A stretch of 64,000 nucleotides of DNA from Leptotrichia sp. oral taxon 212 (GCF_001274535.1 NZ_CP012410.1:1275126-1339125), one strand, 5' to 3'. Positions 1 to 9,181 are shown, counted from the stretch's first letter. The notes: generated from the letters alone by a model not told the origin. Translations and numbers: made by a program.

Positions 1-1287
1 AGGTTTATTAGGAAGACCATTTGTACTCATTCCAAAGGCATCCCGGCTTCTGTCAAAAATTATTCTTATTTTTACTCCTCTATTTGCCGCCCTTATTAGT
101 CTGTCTATTACTCCTTTATCAGCCAGAAAATACATTCCCATAAGCAGTTCATCCCCTACTTTCAGGCTATCAATATCTTCATCCAGATGCTTTCCAATAG
201 CACCTTCAGTAAGATATTGTATTTTATATGTATGTCCTTCTGTATCTGTTATACTATTTTTTTCTGAATTAATAGAAGTCTTTTCCTTTACATTTTGCTC
301 ATTTTCTTCATTATTTATCTGTTTTACATTATTTTCTTTCTGATTTTCAGAATTTAATGTTTTTTCATCAGTTTCTGTTTTATCATTTGAACCGGAATTC
401 ATAATATTTTCCATTCTCCTGTCAGAACCATCTACATTTATTTCTGAATCAGAAAACTTTGCAACCAGCTGTAAATTATGAAGTACATCCTTCACTATAG
501 GACCATCAGTGTATATTGCAATATTTTCATGAAAATAACTGGGATCATGTATGTTTGCACTGGAAACCACTACTTCTTTTTCATTCAGAAAAACTTTCTT
601 ATGATCGGCTTTTACATTCAACGCCCTTAACAGATTTCTTATAGTCAGTTTAGGCCACATATCTCCGTAGAAATTTGTTATCCAGCCTTTATTCTGTGGA
701 TTTCCCATAGGTTTTATGAATGTTCTCCAAAAAGGTGAATACCATGGAAACGTATCCTTTAACTTAAAAATATCCACTATAATTACATTTATTCCTGCAT
801 TTTTCATTGATGTTATAAATGGATGTTCAAATGCACCATAAAAATTATTGTTTTCATCTGCCAGTATATATACTTTCAAGTTAGGATTTTCCTTCTGTTT
901 TTTTACGAGTCTTTCAGTATATTCCTTTGCAAATTCAGGAAAATGTTCCTTATCTTTATTATAAAGGTCGTTAAATAGAAACATTTCTACTATAAGATAA
1001 TCTTTTGCATTATCTATTACTTTATAGGTAGCATCCCATAAATTTCTGTCATACTGTATATTTCCGTCTTTATCAAGATAAGTAAGGTCATAATGAAATT
1101 CAGCATTTTCTGTTTCACGTATTGGACTTTCATAATTTATTCCTAAAGGTGGTGTTTTTATAGTCGAACATGATACAGTAAATGCTATAGTTCCTGCAAT
1201 TAAATATTTTTTTATGCTGTTTTTTCTACTTACATCTATATCTTGTTTCATATCAAAATTAATATTTAAATTCCTATTTTTATTCAT
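1..1287 (-). CDS. Phospholipase D-like lipoprotein (C-terminus beyond window edge)
   Basis: An open frame starts at 1287 behind AGGAG (7-base spacing) and runs off the left edge, so the C-terminal part is missing. The N-terminus has a long charged lead, then a hydrophobic segment ending in TVSC, a lipobox, so I infer a membrane-anchored lipoprotein. The body resembles PLD-superfamily proteins. The first HxK motif reads KADHKKVFLNE followed by SSAN, with Glu where the family usually has Asp. A Ser/Asn/Glu-rich insertion of about 65 residues sits between the two halves. The second HxK motif would lie outside the window. It is a paralogue of the gene at 12799-14223. It follows a MATE exporter by 22 bases and is probably co-transcribed with it. 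Substrate unknown. Confidence 0.8.
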   Translation of the reverse strand, partial: MNKNRNLNINFDMKQDIDVSRKNSIKKYLIAGTIAFTVSCSTIKTPPLGINYESPIRETENAEFHYDLTYLDKDGNIQYDRNLWDATYKVIDNAKDYLIVEMFLFNDLYNKDKEHFPEFAKEYTERLVKKQKENPNLKVYILADENNNFYGAFEHPFITSMKNAGINVIIVDIFKLKDTFPWYSPFWRTFIKPMGNPQNKGWITNFYGDMWPKLTIRNLLRALNVKADHKKVFLNEKEVVVSSANIHDPSYFHENIAIYTDGPIVKDVLHNLQLVAKFSDSEINVDGSDRRMENIMNSGSNDKTETDEKTLNSENQKENNVKQINNEENEQNVKEKTSINSEKNSITDTEGHTYKIQYLTEGAIGKHLDEDIDSLKVGDELLMGMYFLADKGVIDRLIRAANRGVKIRIIFDRSRDAFGMSTNGLPNKP

Positions 1288-1309
1288 TAGAGTTCTCCTA
1301 ACATAAAAT

Positions 1310-2680
1310 CTAAGAAGTTTTTACAAAATTATTTATCCATTTTCTGCTTTTCAATCTCCGCATACAGAAGGGCATTTTCAAAATTTCATCACTTCCGGAA
1401 CATAAATATACAAGTGCCACCGGCAGTCCGAGTTTAAGACCTGCAAAATATGTAAGAGGAATAGCAAATGTCCATAAAGGAATCAAATCAGCAAACATAG
1501 TCCACAGTGTATCTCCTCCGGCTCTTAAAATTCCAACTATAAACAATGTTCCGGCAGTTTTTATGACTATCAGAATTCCTTCTGAAAATACTATCTGTCG
1601 AGCAAGCGGATAAATCGCCCTGTCCACTTTCATAAGAATTAAGACAAGAGGACTTACTGCATAAACAAACAATGCTACTATAACTCCTGCAACTAATGAT
1701 ATTTTCAATAGTTCCACGGCATATCTGTAAGCATTTTCTTCGTTTCCTGCTCCTATTTCCTGTCCTATTATAGCTGCAGTACCGCTTGATAACCCAAATA
1801 TCAGCGTGAACACAAGGTTACTTATGGATTTTACAACCTGTATCGCCGCAGTTGCTTCTGTACCCATTCTTCCGTAAATTACAACATACAAACTTACACC
1901 TATTACCCACATTATTTCATGTCCAAATACAGGAAGTGATATTTTCAATGTTTTAACTATAAAGTTCCATGATAGTTTAAACAATTCAGAAAAAGTTCCT
2001 GCCATAGGAAGCTTATACTTATATATTATGTATATCAGATAAAATATACTTATTATTCTGGCTATTATCGTTGCAACAGCTGCTCCTTCAACTCCCATTG
2101 CAGGAAAACCGAAATTTCCATTAATAAGAAAATAATTTCCAATCAGATTTATACATAATCCTATAATCGTAGAATATAGGGAATATTTTGTTTTTCCGAT
2201 AGCACGTAACTGCATATTGAAAGCATATCCAATCCCTATCAGAGGGTAGACAAGGGCTATTATTCTAAAATATCTTGACCCTAAATCTAATACTTTTACA
2301 TCTGAAGTAAAAATCCCTATAATTTTTTCAGGAATAAATACTCCCATCAAGAAAAATAAAATTGAAAACAAAAATCCCACTACAATAGTTATTCCAAGAC
2401 ATTTTTTCAGATTTTTATAATCTTTGCTTCCGTAATACTGGGCGGCAAGTATTCCGCCACCACTGTTCATTCCAAAAAGTGAAACTATAAAAACCATAAA
2501 TACCTGATTTGCAAAACCCAGTCCAGCAACTGCAGATGTTCCAAGACCTAACACAATATCTTTTTTTCCAACCATAAATATATCTATAAAATTCATAAGA
2601 CTGTATATCATATTTTCAATTGATACAGGCAGTCCTATTGTAAAGACCTTCTTATATACTTCTTTAACTGATTTGTCCAT
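1310..2680 (-). CDS. MATE family efflux transporter
   Basis: This 456-residue polytopic membrane protein has about twelve hydrophobic helices, the length and layout of MATE (multidrug and toxic compound extrusion) transporters, which export cationic drugs or metabolites using Na+ or H+. The start at 2680 is preceded by GAGGAGAG. Typical MATE features are the N-terminal GLPVSIENMIYSLMNFIDIFMVG stretch in short form (GLPVSIEN, then NFIDIFMVG) and the central GxGxxxG-rich repeats. It lies 54 bases downstream of an endonuclease/phosphatase-fold lipoprotein gene and 22 bases upstream of a phospholipase D-like lipoprotein gene. The three probably form one transcription unit. The substrate cannot be read from sequence. 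A second, more distant MATE gene is at 45486-46895. Confidence 0.9.
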   Translation of the reverse strand: MDKSVKEVYKKVFTIGLPVSIENMIYSLMNFIDIFMVGKKDIVLGLGTSAVAGLGFANQVFMVFIVSLFGMNSGGGILAAQYYGSKDYKNLKKCLGITIVVGFLFSILFFLMGVFIPEKIIGIFTSDVKVLDLGSRYFRIIALVYPLIGIGYAFNMQLRAIGKTKYSLYSTIIGLCINLIGNYFLINGNFGFPAMGVEGAAVATIIARIISIFYLIYIIYKYKLPMAGTFSELFKLSWNFIVKTLKISLPVFGHEIMWVIGVSLYVVIYGRMGTEATAAIQVVKSISNLVFTLIFGLSSGTAAIIGQEIGAGNEENAYRYAVELLKISLVAGVIVALFVYAVSPLVLILMKVDRAIYPLARQIVFSEGILIVIKTAGTLFIVGILRAGGDTLWTMFADLIPLWTFAIPLTYFAGLKLGLPVALVYLCSGSDEILKMPFCMRRLKSRKWINNFVKTS

Positions 2681-2734
2681 AACTCTCCTCTATTTCCTCG
2701 CTTCTTCTATAAACTTTCCATACATATCATTTAG

Positions 2735-3652
2735 TCAATCTAAATCATTTTCAGTAGAATATTCTGAAAATATAGGCAGATGATCTGAAATGTATTTTTT
2801 TATTATAGCATAATTATCATTTTTTACAAAATTATAAACTCCTGAATTTTCTATAAATTCCTTTGTTTTTTCTTTATTTATAAAAAAATTGTCATATGAG
2901 CTTACAAGCCTTTCATCAGAAAGGGTAGTAAGATTTTCTTCAGGAGAAAGAAGATATGACACACCTGCATTTTCTTTCAAATTTCCAAAGGCAGGACTGT
3001 CTGCCGGTACATTAAAATCTCCTGCAATTATAACATCACTTTCTCCACTTTCCTTCAAAAAATATTCATATACATTTATATAATTTGATGCTTCAATTAA
3101 TCTCTGCTTTTCCTTATCACCGAAAATCGAATGGCATATGACATACACAAAATCAAAATTTTCTGACTTAAAGTACACTCCATAAGGTTCCCTCATAAAT
3201 TCATTTTCATTTTTTTCCTTATAAAATCCCAGTTTCCTTACTTCCTGAAATTTCTCTTTTCTGTAGATATATCCGTAATACTCCCTATATCCTTTACTTC
3301 CAACTGAGTTTTCAGATATTATATACTCCCATTTCTCTCCAGTCAGCCTATTCAAATAAGCCTTAAGCTTTTTCAATCCTTTTTCATGCATTACTTCTTC
3401 TATTCCAATTAAATCAAAATTTGAAAGAACTTTTGCCATTACTTCATAATTTTTTTCCTTTTCACCTAACCTCATGGCATTAAAGGAAGCTATAGTTATT
3501 TTCCTGTCCTTTTCAGCCCCTTCGCCACTCATATCTGTAATTTCCTGATCAATATTAATTTCAGAAGAATTACTTTTGTCAAAAAATTTTCCACAACCAG
3601 TTAGAAAATAAAAAAATAGTAATAATAAAAATACCCCTTTTATGTTTTTCAC
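2735..3652 (-). CDS. Endonuclease/exonuclease/phosphatase-family lipoprotein
   Basis: A signal peptide ending in FLTGC gives a lipoprotein. The mature part has the EEP (DNase I-like) fold motifs in order: IASFNAMRLG (metal-binding Asn), DLIGIEEV (catalytic Glu), IAGDFNVPADS (Asp/Asn pair) and SDHLPIF (general base His) at the C-terminus. The family cleaves phosphodiesters or phosphomonoesters; secreted members include nucleases, sphingomyelinases and phosphatases, and I cannot tell which this is. I chose the GTG at 3652 because GGTGGGG lies six bases upstream; the GTG at 3664 falls inside that ribosome-binding site. It leads a likely operon with a MATE exporter and a PLD-like lipoprotein, so phospholipid or nucleic-acid breakdown outside the cytoplasm is a reasonable inference. 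Confidence 0.85.
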   Translation of the reverse strand: MKNIKGVFLLLLFFYFLTGCGKFFDKSNSSEINIDQEITDMSGEGAEKDRKITIASFNAMRLGEKEKNYEVMAKVLSNFDLIGIEEVMHEKGLKKLKAYLNRLTGEKWEYIISENSVGSKGYREYYGYIYRKEKFQEVRKLGFYKEKNENEFMREPYGVYFKSENFDFVYVICHSIFGDKEKQRLIEASNYINVYEYFLKESGESDVIIAGDFNVPADSPAFGNLKENAGVSYLLSPEENLTTLSDERLVSSYDNFFINKEKTKEFIENSGVYNFVKNDNYAIIKKYISDHLPIFSEYSTENDLD

Positions 3653-3740
3653 AAAATACCCCACCTTTTATTTTATTTATTAACATAAATTTTTTCTGAA
3701 CATTAAAATTTCAAAAAATATGTCTAAATTTATTATAACA

Positions 3741-3763
3741 AAAAAGACTGGAGTATACCAGTC
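3741..3763 (-). terminator. Intrinsic terminator after the substrate-binding lipoprotein gene
   Basis: Read on the minus strand, GACTGG and CCAGTC pair around a six-base loop and are followed by six T. It ends the transcript of the gene at 3826-5529. The hairpin and about 20 bases before it are nearly the same as at 7061-7080. Confidence 0.75.
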
Positions 3764-3825
3764 CGATTTTATTAAATTATATTTTTGCTTTTTATTACAA
3801 TTGACAAAGAGCCTCTTTTAAACTT

Positions 3826-5529
3826 CTATTTAGCTTTATTAACATTTCTTAAATATAAAATTCCGCCATAAGGAACTAATTTCAGTCCTTTTATTCCCGG
3901 TCTTTCAAGAATAACATGAGTAATTTCACCATAGCCCATTTTTGCTGCCGGATTTTCTTTCTCATATATATTTTCGGCCTTGACTAAAACATCTGTTTTG
4001 ACGTTAATATCTTTTGTTTCAGAGGCAATTTTTATAAGTTTGTCATATTCAGAATTAGAATAAGAACCGTAATTATAAGGACTGTCTGATACAAATCTTT
4101 CAAGATAAAGTATCGGATCACTAAATCCTAACAAAATTTCGTTTTCAATAATATCAAAATCTTTTTTTCTTGATTTTAAAATTAAATCCTTATAAGACAC
4201 TCTTGTAACTTTGACATCTATTCCAAGATATTTTTTTAAATTTTCTGAGAACTTGTCAATGGAATTTTCTTTAATGACAATATTTAAAACAGGCATTTTA
4301 TTTATTCCTAATTCTTTTAATCCCTCATCTAGTAATTCTTTTATATTTTTGTAATGATAACTCCCACTTTCAGTTTTTCCATTTTTTGCAGCTAAAGCAG
4401 AGAAATTTTTTCCATTAATACTGATGTATTCCGGAACAAATCCATATTCCTTCATTGTTTCTCCTGCCATTACAGCATCTATAGCCTTTCTGACCTTAGG
4501 ATTACTCAATACTTTTACTTTAGTATTGAAAACATAATAATGAGAAGAACCTGTAGATAATCTCTGTGTTTCTTTCATATCATTTTTCAGTTTGGCTCTT
4601 GAAAAGAACTGAGAATATACAACAGTTGCATCTATTCCTTTACTTTCAGCAATTCTTTTATGGTCGTCTCCGTCCCATAAACCGCCATAAACATTGATTT
4701 TATTCATTTTTATATTACTGCTGTTCCAGTAATTTTTATTTTTTTCCAACAATAATTTTCTTTTTCCTATACTTTTTATTATATAAGGTCCTGAATATAA
4801 AATATTTTCAGGTATTTTTCCGTATTTTTCTCCCAATTTCCCAAAAAATTCCTGATTTAAAGGTGAAAATTCTACTTTTGTCATTAACATATCAAAATAT
4901 CCTATTGGCTTGGTTAGTTCCAGTTCAATAGTTTCATTATTATCCAATATTTTTATCCCTACATTTTCGGCTTTTACCTTTCCTTCATAAAATTCTCTGC
5001 CGTTCTTTATAAGAAAAAGGACATCCGTATTCGGAGATACTATTTCAGGATTCAGCATTCTCAACAATGCAGTTTTAAAATCTTCAGCTTTTATAGGAGT
5101 TCCGTCAGAATATTTTAATCCTTTTCTCAGATGAAAAGTCCACTTGGTTTTATCCTTGCCTGTTTCCCATTTTTCTGCCAGTCCTGGTACTATTTTACCA
5201 TTTTCATCAATTCTGACAAGTCCTTCAAATAAAAGGTCAAAAATATCGGCAGCTTCATAATTTCTGATATTTTCAGGGTGTTTATCATTAAGCAGCTGAG
5301 CATCGTAAGATTCAGGAAGAAACAGATGTACTAAATTAAAAGTATCAGGAGTACTTTCAGTAACATTATATTCAAATTTAGCCCCACTAATTGTGTCCAC
5401 AATTGTATTAAATATATTTTTTTCTGTCTTATTTTCAGAATATGTTCCTGTCTTACTTTCAGAACATGATAAATTGAATACTCCTAATAATAATATAAAA
5501 ATTGTATACATTTTTTTCATTTTATTCAT
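3826..5529 (-). CDS. ABC transporter substrate-binding lipoprotein (OppA/DppA-like, SBP family 5)
   Basis: The protein is about 567 residues. Its signal peptide ends in GVFNLSC, so it is lipid-anchored. It then shows the family-5 solute-binding layout: AADIFDLLFEGLVRID near the N-terminus, GLAEKWETGKDKTKWTFHLRKG in pieces (LAEKWE, then WTFHLRKGLKYSDG), and a late SDPILYLERFVSD segment. Such proteins bind oligopeptides, nickel or glycosides for ABC import. No permease or ATPase genes lie beside it. I chose ATG 5529 because GAGAGGG lies eight bases upstream; starts further up would fall inside the preceding membrane-protein gene, whose stop is at 5531. The near-abutting genes suggest translational coupling. 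A hairpin terminator follows at 3741-3763. Confidence 0.85.
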   Translation of the reverse strand: MNKMKKMYTIFILLLGVFNLSCSESKTGTYSENKTEKNIFNTIVDTISGAKFEYNVTESTPDTFNLVHLFLPESYDAQLLNDKHPENIRNYEAADIFDLLFEGLVRIDENGKIVPGLAEKWETGKDKTKWTFHLRKGLKYSDGTPIKAEDFKTALLRMLNPEIVSPNTDVLFLIKNGREFYEGKVKAENVGIKILDNNETIELELTKPIGYFDMLMTKVEFSPLNQEFFGKLGEKYGKIPENILYSGPYIIKSIGKRKLLLEKNKNYWNSSNIKMNKINVYGGLWDGDDHKRIAESKGIDATVVYSQFFSRAKLKNDMKETQRLSTGSSHYYVFNTKVKVLSNPKVRKAIDAVMAGETMKEYGFVPEYISINGKNFSALAAKNGKTESGSYHYKNIKELLDEGLKELGINKMPVLNIVIKENSIDKFSENLKKYLGIDVKVTRVSYKDLILKSRKKDFDIIENEILLGFSDPILYLERFVSDSPYNYGSYSNSEYDKLIKIASETKDINVKTDVLVKAENIYEKENPAAKMGYGEITHVILERPGIKGLKLVPYGGILYLRNVNKAK

Positions 5530-5530
5530 T

Positions 5531-6349
5531 TTATTCACCCTCTCTATTTTTTTTAGCAAAAATCAGCAAAATTCCTAAAAATATTATTACAAATAAATTT
5601 ACACAGAAATACATATTAAATATCTCAATATATAAATTTTTATACCTCAACACAAATTTTAAGAAATGAATAAAAAGCTTAAACTCATGCCCCACTTTAA
5701 AAGAGTAATTTTTATACAAGTTAGAAAGTTCCATTATAAAATTGATTCCTAATAATCCTATTATTGAAACAATAGCAGTATAAATTATTCCTATTATTCT
5801 GTGTTCATACAATTTCTTTTCGTATGTTTTTACTGAAAATAAAAAGACTACTGAAAAAAATGCAGTTGCTGATGTTGCTATTACTCCTGAAGGAATTCCG
5901 GAAAATAAAAACAGCATTATTTTCTGAATGAAAGTAAAGTTGAGTTTCATCTGTTTAAGAACTTCAGATGTTCCAATAATTGAATTTATAATAATTAAAA
6001 TTCCTATGAAAATTATTACATAATACTTTATTTTATGAGACAATTCCATACTATTTTCATTAAAATAGTCTTTTATCATTTTTATAAAAATAATAGCTGA
6101 TACAATTATTACAATAAGAGAAAATAGTGTAAATATTGCAGCTAGCATTGTTATTTTTTCTTTTATACCTGCACTTCTGGAATTCATTATAAAAGAAAAA
6201 TAACATTGCATATATATCATTTTCTCAAATAATACAAGAAAAGCTGCTAAAATAATCATACCCGTTATTTTCACCAATCCCTGTAATACCTTGCCAGTAT
6301 TCTCTTTTTCAAAATCTTCAAATTTTTCATTTAAATCATTTATTTTCAT
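5531..6349 (-). CDS. Six-helix membrane protein, copy A of a duplicated module
   Basis: I do not recognise the family. The 272-residue protein has a charged N-terminus (NDLNEKFEDFEKEN) and about six hydrophobic helices, near residues 24-50, 68-92, 105-128, 143-170, 184-207 and 245-266. It is a close paralogue of the gene at 9183-10001, with the same length, the same ribosome-binding site (GGAGGTAAGA) and nearly the same end (AKKNREGE against AKKNREDE). Each copy is followed, without a gap, by a lipoprotein gene, but the two lipoproteins are unrelated. A partner or export role for the lipoprotein is only inferred from this arrangement. Confidence 0.8.
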   Translation of the reverse strand: MKINDLNEKFEDFEKENTGKVLQGLVKITGMIILAAFLVLFEKMIYMQCYFSFIMNSRSAGIKEKITMLAAIFTLFSLIVIIVSAIIFIKMIKDYFNENSMELSHKIKYYVIIFIGILIIINSIIGTSEVLKQMKLNFTFIQKIMLFLFSGIPSGVIATSATAFFSVVFLFSVKTYEKKLYEHRIIGIIYTAIVSIIGLLGINFIMELSNLYKNYSFKVGHEFKLFIHFLKFVLRYKNLYIEIFNMYFCVNLFVIIFLGILLIFAKKNREGE

Positions 6350-6480
6350 ATATTCTCTTACCTCCGGAAATGCATATTTTTTTATTTATTTTCTATTCTT
6401 ATGTAATTATTAGCAGTAAAAGATTAAAATAAAATGAGAGTTTTTCATATGGCATCTGACAAAACTCCTTTTTTAAATGA

Positions 6481-6522
6481 AAAACCTGCCTTTCCTATTT
6501 TATAGGTAATTATACAGGTTTT
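6481..6522 (-). terminator. Hairpin terminator after 6534-7007
   Basis: On the minus strand AAAACCTG pairs with CAGGTTTT, with a second inner pair CCTAT/ATAGG, followed by a short T run. It lies 12 bases past the stop of the small ORF and supports real minus-strand transcription there. Confidence 0.6.
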
Positions 6523-6533
6523 ATATTATTTGT

Positions 6534-7007
6534 TTATTTTATCTTACTCATCGCCCTTTGAAATTCTTCTTTTGTGATATTAAAAGAATTTAAGGCATGT
6601 GAAAACTGTTTTGAATTATAGTAACCTATATTCAATATATTCCCTAGCATTATTCTTTTTTCCTTTGAATTTTTTCCACTACATAGACCGTTTTCCATTA
6701 GATCTGTCATCGTAAAAATATTGTTTTCTTTCTTTTTTAAGTTATCAAAGGATATAATATGCGAAATAGCTTCATCAGAAGCATTTTCAACTCCAATATT
6801 CTCTTTTTTTGTTGCATTTTTCCTAGTTATAAAAGACAAAATCACTGTATCCGACAGATGAAGCATTAATGAAATCAGTATATTTAAGCTTAAAGGAAGC
6901 AACAAAGAAATGGACTGGAAGAATATCAGGCTGGGGAGAAATATATTCCCAGTTAAGCATTTATTTTGAAGGAAGAATTTAAAAAACAGGATGATAAAAT
7001 TTACCAT
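6534..7007 (-). CDS. Small hypothetical protein, start uncertain
   Basis: I do not recognise this 157-residue frame with confidence. The N-terminal third is hydrophobic. The C-terminal part (FTMTDLM, KRIMLGNILN, SFNITKEEFQRAM) weakly recalls the DUF1413 type of small regulatory domain. The ATG at 7007 lies inside a perfect eight-base hairpin stem followed by six T on this strand, which looks like a terminator, so translation from there is doubtful. Met48 (base 6866) is a possible start but has no clear ribosome-binding site. A terminator at 6481-6522 follows. It could be a short gene with a downstream start or a decaying remnant. Confidence 0.4.
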   Translation of the reverse strand: MVNFIILFFKFFLQNKCLTGNIFLPSLIFFQSISLLLPLSLNILISLMLHLSDTVILSFITRKNATKKENIGVENASDEAISHIISFDNLKKKENNIFTMTDLMENGLCSGKNSKEKRIMLGNILNIGYYNSKQFSHALNSFNITKEEFQRAMSKIK

Positions 7008-7012
7008 CCTGT
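6981..7012 (-). terminator. Second terminator-like hairpin downstream of efp
   Basis: On the minus strand ACAGGATG pairs perfectly with CATCCTGT and is followed by six T. It lies about 50 bases beyond the efp terminator, either as a tandem terminator or as an attenuator in front of the small ORF that follows. Confidence 0.6.
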
Positions 7013-7060
7013 ACCATATATTATATTTTGAGTTTACACAAAATTATATACACTCTCAAA

Positions 7061-7080
7061 AAGACTGGAGTACACCAGCC
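7061..7080 (-). terminator. Intrinsic terminator of efp
   Basis: The minus-strand RNA forms GGCUGG/CCAGUC with one G-U pair, followed by five U. The wobble pairs only on this strand, which fixes the orientation. It is a near copy of the hairpin at 3741-3763. Confidence 0.75.
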
Positions 7081-7108
7081 TAATTTTATTAAATTATATT
7101 TTTTATTA

Positions 7109-7681
7109 CTAATTTGCTCTTTCCAGATATTCCCCTGTTCTTGTGTCAATTTTAATTTTATCCCCTATTACTACAAATAAAGGAACCTGTAAAGTGTATC
7201 CTGTAGAAATTGTTGCAGGTTTTGTAGCTCTTCCTATAGTATCCCCTTTTAATCCTGGCTCAGTATAAGTAATCTCTCTTATTACTGTATTAGGTAACTC
7301 AACTCCTACCGGTGTTCCTTCATACATAAGCACTTGTATTACCATTTCTTCCATAAGAAAATTTACTGCATCTCCTAAATCTTCTTCAGTAAGTGCTATC
7401 TGCTCAAAAGTTTCCTGATCCATAAAGAAGTACTCACCTTCAGATTCATAAAGAAACTGCATCTGATTTCTATCAAGAATAATATCATCCATAAGTTCTG
7501 TTGCAAGAACGGTAATTTCCTGAATTTTTCCTGAAATTAATTCTTTAGTTTTAAATTTTACTTCTGCCGCTCTCTGTCTTTTACCGGATGTTGACTGATG
7601 TCTTTCTGCTTTCAATATCAAATAAGGGATATTATCCTTTCTATATGTACTTCCTTGTCTTAATTCTGCTGCTGGTTTCAT
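7109..7681 (-). CDS. efp: Elongation factor P
   Basis: This 190-residue protein binds ribosomes stalled on polyproline stretches and restores peptide bond formation. It shows the KOW-like N-terminal domain, a central OB domain and the C-terminal signature (PLFVVIGDKIKIDTRTGEY). Aligned by hand with E. coli EF-P, Lys34 at the tip of the loop is kept, in SGKRQRAAEVKF. The residues after it (KRQRAA) differ from the usual KGQAFA, so the modification chemistry may differ. No epmA, epmB or ymfI-like modification gene lies nearby. The SIMPL-domain gene is 39 bases upstream. A hairpin terminator at 7061-7080 ends the unit. Confidence 0.95.
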   Translation of the reverse strand: MKPAAELRQGSTYRKDNIPYLILKAERHQSTSGKRQRAAEVKFKTKELISGKIQEITVLATELMDDIILDRNQMQFLYESEGEYFFMDQETFEQIALTEEDLGDAVNFLMEEMVIQVLMYEGTPVGVELPNTVIREITYTEPGLKGDTIGRATKPATISTGYTLQVPLFVVIGDKIKIDTRTGEYLERAN

Positions 7682-7720
7682 TTTCTAATTTCCTCCTAAA
7701 TTTTATATAAGTTTTATATT

Positions 7721-8452
7721 TTAATATTTTATTGAATATGTAGCTGTCACAACTGAACGTAATTTTTTATACATCTGATTATGCTCATCATCATTTATAT
7801 GTTTAGAATCTTCCCTGTCAGGTAAAATTTCAAACTGTCCCTGTGTCATATTTTCCAGTCCACCAATTTCATTTTTATTAACTTTTAACATTTCAATTGC
7901 TCTCATTTCAGCATTTTCAGTCGCACTGACAAGCAAATCCTTTTTATATTTCTCAATACTTGTAATATAATATTCCGGCTTTACAATATTCATATTGTTA
8001 AATGTCAGCTTTAATTCCTGGAGTTTTTCATAAATTTCATCACTTTTTTCAATGTTTTTTGGAATGATAGCTATAGACTGCATAACATCATAATTTAATA
8101 TCTTAGTTTCTTTTTCCTGCTGTCTTTCTGAAAAATTAGGCTGCACTTTCACATTATTTACCTGATATTCATTTTCTTTAAGTTCAAGAGACTTCAGAAT
8201 ATCAAGAACAGCCTTTTCCTTTTTGGATACATTGTCCTGGGCATCTTCCAGTTTTGTATTAGATGTTGAAAATATGACATTTATTATTGCCTTATCTGCT
8301 TTCACCCTTTTTTCAGCCACACCTTTTACTGTTATCCTGCTCTGACTTTTATCTGAATTATGCATTGCATTTGATATTAATGCGGCAGATATAATTAATC
8401 CAAAAGAAAGAATAGTTGCAGTTATTATAAATTGAACTTTTTTCATTATCAA
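7721..8452 (-). CDS. SIMPL domain protein (DUF541)
   Basis: This 243-residue protein has a single N-terminal hydrophobic segment (about residues 7-28) and then a SIMPL (DUF541) domain. Visible family features are the opening ITVKGVAEKRVKADKA, the middle NNVKVQPNF region and a late SATENAEMRAIEML helix. Members are exported or periplasmic, and their biochemical role is poorly defined; some are oxidative-stress linked. The TTG at 8452 has AAGGA eight bases upstream; the ATG at 8446 would be 14 bases from it, so TTG may be the true start. It lies 39 bases upstream of efp, probably in the same transcript. Confidence 0.85.
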   Translation of the reverse strand: MIMKKVQFIITATILSFGLIISAALISNAMHNSDKSQSRITVKGVAEKRVKADKAIINVIFSTSNTKLEDAQDNVSKKEKAVLDILKSLELKENEYQVNNVKVQPNFSERQQEKETKILNYDVMQSIAIIPKNIEKSDEIYEKLQELKLTFNNMNIVKPEYYITSIEKYKKDLLVSATENAEMRAIEMLKVNKNEIGGLENMTQGQFEILPDREDSKHINDDEHNQMYKKLRSVVTATYSIKY

Positions 8453-8563
8453 TCACGACATCCTTTATATTATAGTTAACTTTATGAGCTTACATAGAAT
8501 TATAATTGATTTTTTCAAAAATGTCAATTTTATACTTTCAATATTCATCAATAATTTTATCTC

Positions 8564-9181
8564 CTATCTTTCTGCATTCCATGATTTATTTACCATAGCA
8601 AGTAACTCTAAAACTGCATTCTTATCATTTCCTTCTACACTTATATAGTAAACCGAATTATTATGCTCTGTAAATATCATCATAGCTTTTCTTCCATCAG
8701 CTGCACTTATCTGTATCATCAAAGCATCATTTCCGTTAATTCTTCCTTTATTAATTTTCATATTTTCTTTTTTTATTCCCAGGTTTAAAAGTCCCTGATA
8801 CATCCCTTTTATTGCCTCTTCTTTAGTTTTATATTCAGGAAATTTATCTAATGTTATTATTTCTACAGGATTTTTGGCTATCTGCATAGCTGTCGGACGT
8901 GCACCCGGATCTTTGAAAAGACTCCATCCCTGAGGGTAGTCTATAAATCCTACTTCTGCATTTCCAAATCTTTTAAGTGAAGCATTTTCGTTTTGATTAT
9001 TTTGTACTTCATTATTTATTTTTGCATCTATCCCGTTCTTTGTCTCTGTTTTTTCTTCCTGTTTTTGATTGACTTCCATTTTTATATCTTCGCTTTTTTT
9101 CTCCTTTTGTCCGCAAGATACAAGCATAAACGCTGAGATAACTGTAATTACATAAAATTTAACCATAATATTTTTTTTCAT
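8564..9181 (-). CDS. Small lipoprotein of duplicated module, copy B
   Basis: This protein of about 205 residues has a signal peptide ending in FMLVSC and is thus a lipoprotein. After a Glu/Lys/Asn-rich linker of about 45 residues it holds a compact domain starting at FGNAEVGFIDYPQGWSLF. That resembles small bacterial lipoproteins with a PsbP/Mog1-like fold that begin with a YPxGW motif. This is a resemblance only, and no function is assigned. ATG 9181 is nine bases from GAGAGG. The stop of the upstream membrane-protein gene is at 9183, so the two are almost fused. The same arrangement occurs at 5529/5531 with an unrelated lipoprotein. Confidence 0.7.
   Translation of the reverse strand: MKKNIMVKFYVITVISAFMLVSCGQKEKKSEDIKMEVNQKQEEKTETKNGIDAKINNEVQNNQNENASLKRFGNAEVGFIDYPQGWSLFKDPGARPTAMQIAKNPVEIITLDKFPEYKTKEEAIKGMYQGLLNLGIKKENMKINKGRINGNDALMIQISAADGRKAMMIFTEHNNSVYYISVEGNDKNAVLELLAMVNKSWNAER

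Noticed and set aside
6436-6475. Hairpin GAGTTTT/AAAACTC followed by six T on the plus strand
   Set aside because: No plus-strand transcript can be assigned here, and alternative minus-strand pairings exist, so I could not call it a terminator.
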